Source: Dugong dugon
Lineage: Eukaryota > Chordata > Mammalia > Sirenia > Dugongidae
Direction: 5' to 3'
Assembly (NCBI GenBank): GCA_030035585.1
Contig: CM057469.1
Span: 119,700,650 to 119,764,649 of the forward strand
DNA length: 64,000 nucleotides
Shown here: positions 23,947 through 35,397 of the stretch, in pieces
How the letters are laid out: every line of letters starts with the position of its first letter
Position numbering within the stretch: position 1 is the first letter of the stretch
The notes under the pieces: generated by a model
Told to the model about the DNA's origin: nothing
Seen by the model: only the letters and a program-made list of their open reading frames with translations
Databases searched by the model: none
Made by a program: the position numbers and the translations under genes

Positions 23947-24110
23947 GAAACCCTGGTGGTGTAGTGGTTAATAACTTTGGCTGCTAACCAAAAGCTCAGC
24001 AGACTGAATCCACCAGGCACTCGTTGGAAACCCCATAGAACAGTTCTACTCTGTTCTACAGAGTGGCTATGAGTTGGAATAGACTCTATGGCAATGGTTT
24101 TGTTTTTTTT
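23947..24110 (+). mobile_element. AfroSINE-type SINE
   Basis: Head AAACCCTGGTGGTGTAGTGG, body CTGCTAACCAAAAGCTCAGC, tail TGGCTATGAGTTGGAATAGA. Flanked by TTATTTAGATCA (23935-23946) and TTATTTAGACCA (24111-24122), a target-site duplication with one mismatch. Confidence 0.92.
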
Positions 24111-24122
24111 TTATTTAGACCA

Positions 24123-24554
24123 TCCTTCCTTCCTACTCCTCTTCCTTTCCTCTTTCTTTCTTTTTTTCTCTCTTTCATTCTGAGAAATAAAATGTATTCT
24201 AAGAGATACACTCAAAGTTTTGAACCACCTTTGGTTTCACACTCATTCTTCTCATTGCATGTAAATCACTATTTGGCTATTTTCACATATTCTTTCCATT
24301 TAATGGTTGTATTTTTGCCACATACATATGTCTACACAAAAAATTTGAATTTTGAATGTTGTTTCATGCTTTGTATTTTGCTATAGTTTTCCTTCATTAG
24401 TATCATTCTGTATCTGTTCTCCTCCAGTTGGTATCTTCATCTACATGAGATTTTAGAGATCTATATGTGGTGAAGTATGTAAATATAATTCATTCTCTTT
24501 ACCTGCTTTCAATTATAATATTATAACACTGCTTTTTTTTTTTTTTTAAATTTA
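24123..24554. other. Unique AT-rich DNA
   Basis: No gene or recognised repeat; an open frame at 24063-24386 has no recognisable domain. Confidence 0.4.
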
Positions 24555-24559
24555 GGCCA

Positions 24560-25316
24560 TGTCATGGATTGAATTGTGTCCCCCCAAAATATCTGTCAAT
24601 TTGGCTGGGCCATGATTCCCAGTATTGTATGATTGTCTTTTGCACTTGCTTTTGAGGGATAATATGGGCTCCATCTGGTGACTAATTTCACATGTAAACA
24701 TTCCCATGGCAGGTAATTAGGAGGCTGCAGTCTACAGAGTTGTGCTTGTCTTATGCAGAAAAATGTGTGAAGTTACAGGCCAATAGTGAAGCCTTTTTTT
24801 TTTTTAAATAACTTCAGCATTTGGCATTGGTTCTCCATAGAATGAATGAAGATTTCAGCACTTAAATAACTTCATCATACTGTAATCTGTATGTAATCTG
24901 ATGTGATTTCATTATGTGTTACAAATGCTATCACTATGATGTAGTAAAATGGATTAGTGGCAGTTATACTGATGAGGTCTACAAGATTGGATAGTGTCTT
25001 AAGCCAATCTCTTTTGAGATATAAGAGAAGGGAGCAGAGACACATGGGGACCTCATACCACAAAGAAAGCAGTGATGGGAGCAGAGTACATCCTTTGGAC
25101 CTGAGGTTCCTGTGCTAAGAAGCTCCCAGACCAAAGGAATACTGATGCATCACAAGGAAATTCCTCCAGAGCTGACAGAGAGAGGAAGCCTTCTCCTGGA
25201 GCTATTGCCCTGAATTTAGACTTGAAGCCTGCTGGACTGTGAGAGAATAAATTTCTCTTCATTAAAGCCATCCACTTGTGATATTTATGTTACAACAGCA
25301 CTAGATGACTAAGACA
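24560..25316 (+). mobile_element. Solo LTR, MaLR/ERVL-like, with a foreign insert
   Basis: It starts TGTCATGGATTGAATTGTGT and ends CTAGATGACTAAGACA, the standard ends of this LTR group. It contains the poly(A)-site type region GAGAATAAATTTCTCTTC near 25242. The exact 5-base target-site duplication GGCCA lies at 24555-24559 and 25317-25321. Between about 24635 and 24881 a copy of the neighbouring unique DNA (source 23361-23617) interrupts it. Without that insert the LTR would be about 510 bases. No internal viral genes are present. Confidence 0.85.
24635..24881 (+). repeat. Duplicate copy inserted in the LTR
   Basis: Direct copy of 23361-23617, about 1.27 kb from its source and fully inside the LTR. 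At the left junction the LTR word ATTGTC and the source word CAGTC merge into GTCTTTT, giving a few bases of microhomology. At the right junction a short local repeat of TGTAATCTG is seen. Confidence 0.88.
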
Positions 25317-25321
25317 GGCCA

Positions 25322-26100
25322 TTGATAATTTTAGGTAGGTTTTTATTTTTCAGTAATTCTAAGTGTGCAGGAATTATGTCAGGGTAAGTTTCCTTTTTCA
25401 CGCTTAAGAGGGTTTCTCAAGAACACAGACTGTGAAGTTGGATTGATGGGTCTAATTGGATGCTTATCTTTAACTTTATTATCTAAAGGAAAATTTTCTT
25501 CAAAGAGATTGCCCCAGTTTACTTTCCTATCCATTTCTTATTTACTCTCTAGGAACATTTTGCCCAGTTCTCAGTTTAATTTCTACCAATCTCTGTAATA
25601 GTCTTAAAATTGATTTTCAATAGTGACTTCACTTATAAAGACTCTACCATTGCCATGTTTCCCTTAGTCCCCTGATCCCTTACTACATAATACAAAAGTT
25701 CTAAACATTTTTTTCCCCGTGTACCCTTATATATCAAGGAAATGGACAGACATTCATATTTATGCTACTGCTACTTCTAGAAAAATGATTCAGTACTATA
25801 TCCTAATGCCTCTTTCCTTTGGAAGTCTACATCAGCAGGTTAAGCCAGTCTGCTTCCTTTCTTGTCAATATCATATGCCCTCTTGCAGGTCAATTCCCCT
25901 TACAAGATATTTTACCATGGTTTTTAAATTTTCTCTCATATTCTGTCTCCGTCAACTTCCTTGGCAATAGACAGTAGCAATATTCATATAAAGGACTTCA
26001 CTACTTCAATGACTTTCACCACAGTACTTCAGGAATCTTCATATATCCCCACATCCCAAAATCCTATTCTTTATCCCGAACACTTTTATCTTTGAATTAT
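25322..26100. other. Unique intergenic DNA
   Basis: No gene or recognised repeat. Confidence 0.4.
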
Positions 26101-27524
26101 TTAACTGTAGATATATTTAACCCAGATAGATACCCTCTCCTCTGACTCAACACCAGAAACACCTCATCCAAGTGCAAATGGAGAAAAATAGAAAACTGAC
26201 ATGCATCACTTGAAGTTCGTGTCAATTTCAAGTAAGCCTTTATTGCTGTTCAGCCTTTCTACTCCTTCCTCTATATCAGAAACAAAAATTTCAGCTCTTT
26301 TCTCAAACTGTAAAATCTATTCCCCAACCAGTTACTGTTCACTGATATTCATGCTTCTTATTTCACTGACAAAGCAGTAGCAAACCAAAAATAACGTTCA
26401 TGCACTCACAAAGCCACGTCTACCAACCTTCCTGGATCCATACCATGCCTGGTCTTCCCTTCTGTGATTATGGTTAAGTTATTCACAATTTTTTTCTTAG
26501 GCAAACCTCTCTACTTCCACACTGGATCCCACTCACTCAAAAAGGCGACTCTTGCAATGAACTCATTTTGCTCCTACACCCTCATTACCCTCTCAGCTCA
26601 TTTATCACCATCATCATAACAATATGATGCAATATTCACATCCTAAAAACACATAAAATCTTTTGTGATCTCAAATCCCTATTTAGCCATCATCTGATGT
26701 CTCTGCTGTCCTTTGTAGAAAAACTCATTGAAAGAATGCTGACTTTTGCTACCTTCATTTGCCTTTTTTTCATTCTCTCTTGAATTTGCAACAATCAGGA
26801 TTTTGTTTTCCCAACTTCAGTAAAACTGCTATTAATTTGTTAGAACAGCCATGAGCCCCATGTTACTAAACCAAGTGTTAATTTTTCTCTCAACTTTTTA
26901 GCAAAATTTGACCTAACTGATCACTCTCTCTTTGAAACACTCCCTTTCCTTCATTTCTGAACACAATCCCCCTTTCCCTAATTCACAGGACATTCTTTGC
27001 TGAATCTCCCTTTCCTTCCTGATATGTAAATATGAATGGTCTTGGAACTCATTCCTAGAAATGCTCATCTTATCTCTCCTAATGATCTCATCCTGAATCA
27101 TGACTTTCAATGTCTGGAATACCCATCTTAATAATAGATATTCCCATGTGAAAGTCTAATAGTCATTTTACAGCCACAAAAGTCAAAATTCAAATCTTGA
27201 TCTTCCTTCTTATCCCATATTTTTTATTTTCCCAGTTTTCCCAAAAATGCTAGATGATAACTTCATCATTCCTGTTGGTGAGGCAAAAAACTTTGGAGAT
27301 ATTCTAGATATCTCTATCTCTTATGCTTAATCCAATCTATAAGCAAATCTTGTTGACTCTCCCTTCAAAACATACCAAAGTCCAACTACACCTCCCTACT
27401 GTGACCTCTTTCACTTCAGTACAAGTCTTCCAAATCTTTCATTATCACTCAACTAACTGAGAGTTCTCCCTGATTCTACCCTTGGGCCCTTCAGTACACT
27501 TTTCCCACCTCATCTGTCTTAGCT

Positions 27525-28920
27525 GTCTAGTGTTGCTATAGCAGATACACTACAAGTAGATGGCTTTAGCAAACAGGAATTCATTTTCCTACAGTTTAGG
27601 AAGCTAGAAGTCCTAATTCAGGGAGCCTGCTCTACTGGGAAGTGTTTCACTCACTGTTGGCTCTGTGGGACTGTCCTTGGCTCTTTTCACATTCTGTTTC
27701 TTGGTTCCTTAGAGATATCATGTGGCATGACATCTATCTTACCCCATCTTTGCTTGCTTATTTGGTTGCTTGCTCAATCTGCTTTTTTATTTTTATTGTA
27801 CTTTAGATGAAAGTTTACAGAATAGTTTCTCATTAAAAAGTATACGTATTGTTTTATGACAATGGTTAACAACTCCACGACATGTCAACACTGTCCCTTC
27901 TCAAACTTGGGTTCCCTATTACCAGCTTTCCTGTCCCCTCCTGCCTTCTAGTCCTTGTCCCTGGACTGTTGTACACCATTAGTCTTGTTGCGTTTTATGG
28001 GGCTGTGTAATCTTTGGTTGAACGGTGAACCTCGGGAGTGACTTCATTGCTGAGCTAAAAGGGTGTCCAGGGGCCATATTCTCGAGGTTTCTCCAGTCTC
28101 TGTCAGGCCAGTAAGTCTGGTCTTTTTTTGTGAGCTAGAATTTTGTTCTACATTTTTCTCCCCTCTGTCCGGGACCATCTGTTGTGATCCCGGTCAGAGC
28201 AGTCAGTGCTGGTAGCCAGACTCCATCTAGTTGTACTGGACTCAGTCTGGTGGAGGCCATGGTAGCTGTGGTCCATTAGTCCTTCAGACTAATCTTTTCA
28301 TTGTATCCTGTTTTCTTCATTCTCCCTTACTCTCGAAGGGGTGAGACCAGTGGAGTATCTTAAATGGCTTCTCACAGGCTTTTAAGACCCCATACGCTAC
28401 TTACCAAGGTGGAATGTAGAACATTGTCTTTATAAACTGTGTTATACCAATTGATCTAGATGTTCCCAAAGACTATGGTCCCCACAGCACTCCGCCCAGT
28501 AATTCAGTCCCTCAGGGAGTTTGAATGTGTCTATGGGGCTCCCATGACCTTTCCTTGTACTAGTTGTGCTTGCTTCCCCAGTATTGTGTACTGTCTTACC
28601 CTTCACGAAAATTACCACTTATCTATTGTCTGTTTAGTATTTCCCCCTGACTCCTCCATCCCTCATAACCAACAAAGATTATTTATTTTTGTGTGTAAAC
28701 TTTTTCATGAGTTTTTACAGTAGAGATCTCATACAATATTTGTCCTTTTGTGTAAATCTGCTTTTTAATATCTCAAAAGTGACTGATTTAAGACACCCTC
28801 TAAGCTAATGCCTCATTAACATAACAAAAATCCACTCCAAAATGGGATTATAACCATAGGTAGGTATAGGGGCTATGATTAAAACACATATTTTAGGGGG
28901 ACACGATTCAATCTGTAACA
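27525..28920 (-). mobile_element. Solo LTR, MaLR/ERVL-like, split by an L1 fragment
   Basis: Plus-strand ends are TGTCTTAGCTGTCTAGTGTT and GACACGATTCAATCTGTAACA, so the LTR is read on the minus strand. It lies inside the L2 and is itself interrupted at 27788-28754 by an L1. It belongs to the same LTR group as 10211 and 24560. Only LTR sequence is present. I could not recognise its flanking duplication. Confidence 0.75.
27788..28754 (-). mobile_element. 5'-truncated L1, mostly 3' UTR
   Basis: It contains the single-module version of the L1 3' UTR (GTACTTTAGATGAAAGTTTA, CAATGGTTAACAACTCCACG) and the GTGAGACCAGTGGAGTATCT region. It reaches only the last codons of ORF2 at the right end. An exact 12-base target-site duplication, AATCTGCTTTTT, lies at 27776-27787 and 28755-28766. 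Confidence 0.9.
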
Positions 28921-29490
28921 CTTCCCAAGTGATACTCTTAAAGATAAGCCAAATATTACATAACTTATTTTTTAAACTAGCTACAATTTTCTAAGTTGCA
29001 CACAATAAATCCAAAATTATTGTTACTACCTATGTTAATTTAGTCCTAGCTACTTCCCTAATAGCATATCTTACCACCTTTCTCTTTATTCACTTCACTG
29101 AAGCCATTTGGTTTCTTCAGTGTTCCTCAAGCACATGAAGCATTCTCCAGCCTTAGGAATCTTGTACCTGATGTTTGTTTTCCTGGAATGTTCTTCCCTC
29201 AGATCTTCACATGTTTCCCAATCTTAAGTCATTCAGGTCTTACCTTATTAGTGAAGTGTTCTCTGACAGTTCTTTCTAATATAGAATCTACTTTACCATT
29301 CTCTATTCCAACACTGCATTTATTTATTTTCACAGAATATATTATTACCTAACACATTTTGTTTTTATTTGTTTATTTGTTATTAAATATTTCCCTGTTA
29401 TAATTAGCTACAATGAATTCAGAGCCTATCTTTGCTACTGTTTCACCAGCATCTTGAAGGAAGCACTTAATAAATATTTATTGAATGAAT

Positions 29491-30895
29491 TATTAATATT
29501 AAGTTCCTTATCTATCATTTTCTGTGTACTAACCTCTCCTAATCTTCAAGTTATGAAAACTGCTTCCCGTCTCCCCATCATTATCTTTTGATGCCTAAGA
29601 CAACTTTGCATGTTCACAATCAGCCTCTTCACTTAGATTTTTGCCCAATTTGATCTGAATTTCACTCATGAGCACTAAAGATTTTACTCATGTTCTTATA
29701 CTTCCTTTTCCAATTAAACTAAAGGAAACACAAACACTTATTTTTTCCAGTTTGTATCTGATGTAAATAAAATTTTTCATTTAATTAACACAATTTTTTT
29801 TTATTTTATTAAACTTTGGTGTGGAGAGACTTGAAGGACAAATTTGTTGGAGGCTGTGATTTCTTCTAATAAGATTTGATATTAACTATCGGTAGTTCAA
29901 AGTACTGGAGAAGTATCATATGGTAAAATTTTATTTGTGTATGAAAATTGTGTTAGTAGTATAAGTTAGCGTTAAGATACAAGCTCATTCATTTTAATGA
30001 AGGAGACTAGCATATAAGGAAACGTGTGGAGAGGTCCGACAAACTGAGGTAGACTGTCAACCTGGTCAAATGACCTGTGGTTGAGAACAGACGTCTATCT
30101 CTCATATATACCTTCATGTTTCAAACTATACACAAATGAGTGAATAAAACAATGAGTAAGTTACTCAAAAATGGAGCAGCTTCATGGATTATTTTCAATG
30201 TTAGGATGCTGAGATCACCTGCTACTTGTCTTCACATCTCTGAGACCGAGACAGCCCTTCGGACTTGTCATATAATTTATGCATTGGATTCAAGAACCAG
30301 AATTTTTTCACCCTTCCCCTTTCTTTCTTATATAATTTTTTGTTTATCTTTGTTGCTGCTCTTTGGATTTAAAAGAAGAAGATGAAGACAAAGGAGAAGG
30401 AGAAGAATAATGAATGAACAACGATTTAAAGAGACCACATGAGTCTGCTTCCGATCTGGGATCCTCACTGGCATTTGGGTAAACTTACCTGTTACAAAGG
30501 AAATATTTAAAAGTCTTTATTCAAGATTATGAAATTCAACCCAAAATGCTGGTCTTAAACGTAAGCTCTAGGCCAATTCTTTTCCTTCATTCTTAATGAA
30601 GGCCAATTCTTACTTTTAGTTATTTTTTCCCTGAAGAAGTACTTCAAAAAACCTCTTTCTCTTCTCAGGTCTAACTTTACCTCTACACTTTGTCTTCAGT
30701 ACCTTTGAGAAAATTGAAAGAATCTCACAGGGAGTACCAATTCTGCCCTTCTCCATTCCAAATTATAATATTGATTAATATGAACACTTTTATGTTCACA
30801 TTATTAAGAGTATGCAGAGTTCAATATGCTCTTACCAGTCTTGAAGAATAAAAATATCATTTTAGAAGGCTGTAAATAATTCATCACTCTTATTG
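29491..30895. other. Unique AT-rich intergenic DNA
   Basis: No gene or recognisable repeat; small open frames (for example 30140-30385) show no known domain. Confidence 0.4.
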
Positions 30896-30900
30896 CTCAG

Positions 30901-31431
30901 TGTCTTAGGTGGGGTTCTCTAGGGAAGCAAAACCAGTAAAGCATATCAATATATACAGAGAGGGATTTATATCAAGGAAATGGCTCACATGGTTCTAGAG
31001 GTTGGAAAGTGCCAATTCCATGGGTCAGGCTGGAGGCTTCTCCTGACTTACGTAGCTGCAGGGACTGAAAAACCCAAGATAGGCAGGTCAGACAGCAGGC
31101 CTCTGGCTCGCAGGCTGTAGAGACCAATGAATCCCAAGATTAGCAGGCAAAACAACAGGTAAGCTGCTAGCTCAAGTCCCAAGAATCAGAAGTCAGACAA
31201 ACAAGAGCCAGATGCAGAATGTAGAGTGAGCAAAAGCCTTGCCAGAAAGTCCACCTATATTGGATGCTGGACACACCCCCAAGGAAACTTCCTTTCACCT
31301 GATTGGCTACTCATAGCAGATCCCATCATGGAGGTGATCACATCATTATATGACTGCCAAATTATATCATAACTGCCAAGACACTGAGAATCATGGTACA
31401 GCCAAATTGACACACAATTTTAACTATCACA
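30901..31431 (-). mobile_element. Solo LTR, second ERVL/MaLR-like family
   Basis: Plus-strand ends are TGTCTTAGGTGGGGTTCTCT and CACACAATTTTAACTATCACA; length is 531 bases. The exact 5-base target duplication CTCAG lies at 30896-30900 and 31432-31436. It differs in sequence from the 24560-type LTR but shares end logic. A partial relative is at 46283-46527. No viral genes remain. Confidence 0.78.
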
Positions 31432-31436
31432 CTCAG

Positions 31437-32266
31437 CAAATCAAATACAAGAGAAAATAAAACAAATATATTTTCTAGTACATTCTGTGCAGTTAGTTGA
31501 CAACTATTCTTAGGCTCCCAAGGAAATGCATGCATACATATTTGTGTACGTGTATGCGTATATATGTGTTTACATATTAACATATATAAGGTTTTGAGTT
31601 TAAAAGTAAAAACTGAAAAAATACTTTGAATTTCAGTCTCTCTGTCGAGCTCTTTCATTCGCTCTCTTATTATCTTTTTCTTAAATTCTAAAGTTATCTC
31701 AGGCTTCAGCAATATAGTTTGTGTCCTTGGGGACTTAGGTTTCTACTTTAAAATTAAGCGACAAACTTAATTATTCACTATTTTCATAGGGAAGAAATTT
31801 TAATTACCTTGATCTAATTGAATTGAACAGTTTCCAAACCTTCATCACTTCTGCCTAGTTGTCAGGCCTCATAAATTTATCCCAGCAATTACTCTAGTGA
31901 TCAGGTCTGTGGTTTATCCAGTCTCAAACTTCAACCAACAGCACTAGAAACAATAATTTGGCAAGGTTTAGAGCCAATATCAATCATGACACCATTTGCC
32001 AAGATATCACATTCTACCTTAAACTTAATTTTGCTATTGGTGTCTATTCTAGCCAAGTTTTCCTGTTATAAATACTCCTTCTATGGATAAATGTTATGTG
32101 GTGAATATAAATGAATGTTTTAAGGGCAATATGTTGTGGAAAATTATTTTTGGGAATTATTATTGTCTATAAGGAATGAAGAAGTCTAAGTTGAATAATA
32201 CTATTTTAGGAAAAGTAAATCTGATCTAATATGCCAGGAAAAAAAAAATGCAAAGATTGTAGTAAC
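31437..32266. other. Unique intergenic DNA
   Basis: No gene or recognised repeat. Confidence 0.4.
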
Positions 32267-32639
32267 AGGAGTTCTGGCAAAATGGCACTCTAGGCAGAAG
32301 CACCACGCTGTCCCTCCACAGCAAAGATCCAAAAAACTAAACCAAACAGAGAATACAACAACCCTAAAACCCTAAAACAACAAATGAAGAGATAAAGAAC
32401 TCAACCAAGCACCAAATGGTGTGAGAAAACTGACAGAGAACGGAGAGCAAGGAGAGATTCATGCAGAGGTCCCCTACCAACTAAAGCAGCACTGATCTGC
32501 TATCTTGGACACCTATCGGAGACCAGCAAACAGGGGGTACAAGAAAGCAGCCTCAAGGAGTGTCCAGCGGGAGACAAAACAACTGGTAATTTGCGATATA
32601 CACTTTCCCAGCCCCCACACTTCTTCACCCTGACTCGGC

Positions 32640-32930
32640 CTCCTCTGCTTCCTGCGGCCACAATCTCCTGACCCGGAAACACTGGCTGCTTGGATTCCAC
32701 ACACCCGAATGGCCCAGCTCTCTGAGTGCCATTTGTTGGCACCTGGTGTTGCTTTTTTCCACTTCTTTTGACTTCTTCCTTGCCTCTCACCACCTCCCCC
32801 TCCATTCGCTCAAATACCTGGCTCCGTGTGCCATCTTTGCCTCTTCCTGAGGGGCTGTGGAGCTCTGATCAAGAGTGGAGCTGCTTGCCGCCAGGCTGGG
32901 AAGCTGTTTTGGTGGGATCCCGGGACTTTT
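32640..32930 (+). promoter_or_regulatory. Single L1 promoter monomer
   Basis: It is homologous, in the same sense orientation, to one unit of the 19.6-22.6 kb array. Shared words on the sense strand include CTGCTTGGATTCCACACACC, GTGCCATTTGTTGGCAC, CACCTCCCCCTCCATT and GTGCCATCTTTGCCTCTT. CpG content is lower, fitting decay. Confidence 0.8.
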
Positions 32931-33917
32931 GTTCATTTGTTTGTTTTGAATTGTTTGTTTGTTTTCTTTTCCTATATTCAGTTGGGAGCCCTTTCTGGCC
33001 GGGCGGTGCTGCGTGGCAAGGAGACTTCCCCATCTGTTTGCACAGACGTGCAGAGGGATCCCTTAAGGCATTTCTTTTCTCGTTGGTTTATTTTTTTATT
33101 CTTTTCTGTTTTGGGGGGGGGGGGCTTTTTTTGTTCTCTCTCTTTTTTTAAATTTGTTTTGTTTTCTTTTCCCTCTTTTTCACTTTTTGTCTTTCTTCAT
33201 TGCTCAGTTTCTCATCTCTCTACATCTTCCTTCAATTTCTGTTCCCTGAATACCAGGCAATGTATACCTCTACACCTTCTAGCCAGGCTGTACTGCAACA
33301 CCTGACAGCGACTTCCCCAGACCTCATAATTGCACCAGTGGGATCCCTGGGAACTTTGTGGTTCTTTAACCTTTCTGATTTTTATTTATTCATTCTTTTC
33401 TTTTCTTCCTCTTCCCCTTTCTGTTTTTCTCCATTTCATAGTCTCTCATCTCACCACTCCAACGGCAAGCTCCCCTAGCATTCTTTTATATTTGTTTGTA
33501 TGATTTTGGCTCCTGTTCCTCTCTCCTCTCTCCTATATCCATCTTAGCTATACAATCTCCCAGCTGCATCCTGACTACCGGCACCGTGCGCTTGACATCA
33601 CACCACCAACCAACACAGGCACGGCCTACTGGAACCTACCCTGCACTGATTACCGACCTGTCCTGGTGGCTGTAGTAAGTGTCACAAACAACCCATCCCA
33701 GTAACTCCTGTTCAGCTAGACCTGCTCTGCCGTACCATATCTGATTCACTGACCCTGCCAATTGGAGAAGGAGGTGAAAATTATTGTGCCAGAGATGAGC
33801 AAACAACAAAGAACACACAGTCCACTGGCTCAGACATAGTCAAATTTAAAAAAAAAAAAAAACAAAGGGATGAAACAAATAAATCTACAATCAATAAATG
33901 AGAAAAATAACTACTGA

Positions 33918-35074
33918 ATGTCCCGAAGACAGAAGACAATATCAAAACATTTCCAAACACAGGACAGGATGGTTCCAGAAGGCATCCAAATTAAAATACC
34001 AGATGACTCTCCAGTGGAAGAAAATACACTAGAACTACCTGATAAGGAATTCAGATCTCTAATACTCTGAATTCTCCAATAGCTGAGGCAAAAAGCTGAC
34101 AAACATGAGGAAAAAATAGACAAATTCATGGAAAATACAGACAAAAAACTGGAAGAATTCAGGAAAACATTGCAGGAACAAAATGCCAAAATAATTCACA
34201 ACTAGAAATTATACAAAGACAACAATTAGAAATCCAAAAGATAAACAACAAAATTTCAGAAATGAATGGTGTCATAGAAGGGTTGAGAAGCAGATTTGAA
34301 ATGGTGGAAGACAGGGTCACTGGAATTGAAGACAAACACTTGAATACAACTCTGTAGGAGGAAAACTCAGAAAAAAGAACAAAGAAAAATGAAGAGACCC
34401 TGAGAGTTATGTGGGATACAATCAAAAGCAAAAATTTTCGAGTGATTGGAATCCCAGAACAGGGGTAGAAAACAGAAAACACAGAGAGGATCATTGAAGA
34501 ACTGCTGAAAGAAAATTTCCCCAAAATCATGAAAGATGAAAAGATGGTCATCCAAGAAGCTCAATAAACTCCATAGAGGAGAGACCCCAAAAGAAAATCA
34601 CTAAGGCATATCATCATCACACTCACAAAGACCAAAGACAAACAAAGAATCCTGAGAGAAGCTCTTGAAAAACAAGAAGTCACATACAAAGGAGAAACAA
34701 TAAGACTAAGCTCAGATTATTCAGCAGAAAACATGCAGGCAAGAAGGCAATGGGATGACATATATAAAATCCTAAAAGAAAAAAATTTCCAGCCAAGAAA
34801 AATATATCCTGCAAAACTCTCATTCAAATTTGATGGTGAAATTAGATCATTTCCGGATAAACAGAAATTAAGGGAATATTTAAAACTCAAACCAAACTTA
34901 AAAGAATTATTAAAGGGAGTTCTTCGATCTGAGGACAAACAGCTTCAGCTCACAGACAGAATCTACAACACAGGATCATACCAGCCACATACAAATCTAG
35001 GAAATGAACTCTCAAGGACTATCCAAAACCAAAAGAAATACAACAGGGAATCAGAGCAGTTAATCAATAAATGA
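33918..35074 (+). pseudogene. ORF1: L1 ORF1, broken
   Basis: Starts MSRRQKTISKHFQTQDRMVP by comparison with the other L1. The coiled-coil half is interrupted by stops. The C-terminal part from about 34733 is open: MQARRQWDDIYKILKEKNFQ, then a long basic tail ending ESEQLINK. This is the RNA-binding chaperone of the L1 particle. Confidence 0.85.
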
Positions 35075-35397
35075 CAACAACATCAAAACAATAAAAGAAG
35101 GAATAAATGGCATAGATATAGAACCTTCTAATGGAGAGGAAAGCAAGGTGATACCAAGTAATGGTAGACTGCTTCAGACTTAGAAAGGTAAGGGTAAAAT
35201 TCATGGTAACCACAAAGAAAGTTAACAAACATACTCATAAAAAAAAAAAAAAAAACAGTAAATACATAAAGTCTCAGCAAAAACAAAACCTAAAAAAACA
35301 AAAGAAATGGAAAAAATCCACAAACAAGAGTAACTCAGCACAAGAGGGTAAGAAGAACAAAGAAAATTTCAGCACCACAAAAGAAAAGCACTACAAA

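Larger units (their letters stand above)
26100..29490 (+). mobile_element. Long ancient L2 LINE, split by later insertions
   Basis: L2 (CR1-like) reverse transcriptase text can be followed over a long distance. Landmarks are CCATACCATGCCTGGTCTTC (about 26435), GAAAAACTCATTGAAAGAAT (about 26718), TTCTCTCTTGAATTTGCAAC, TGACCTAACTGATCACTCTC (from a ..DTVDHSLL-type motif, about 26910), and AAACTTTGGAGATATTCTAG with AAATCTTGTTGACTCTCCCT (about 27288-27364). After the LTR at 27525-28920 it resumes with the 3' part, including GGAATGTTCTTCCCTCAGAT (about 29187) and the terminal TAATAAATATTTATTGAATG near 29469. It is heavily diverged, with no open frame of note. Confidence 0.78.

Noticed and set aside
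32726-33305. Two overlapping frames of 141 and 159 codons
   Set aside because: They lie in the T-rich L1 5' UTR and translate to low-complexity F/L/S-rich strings.
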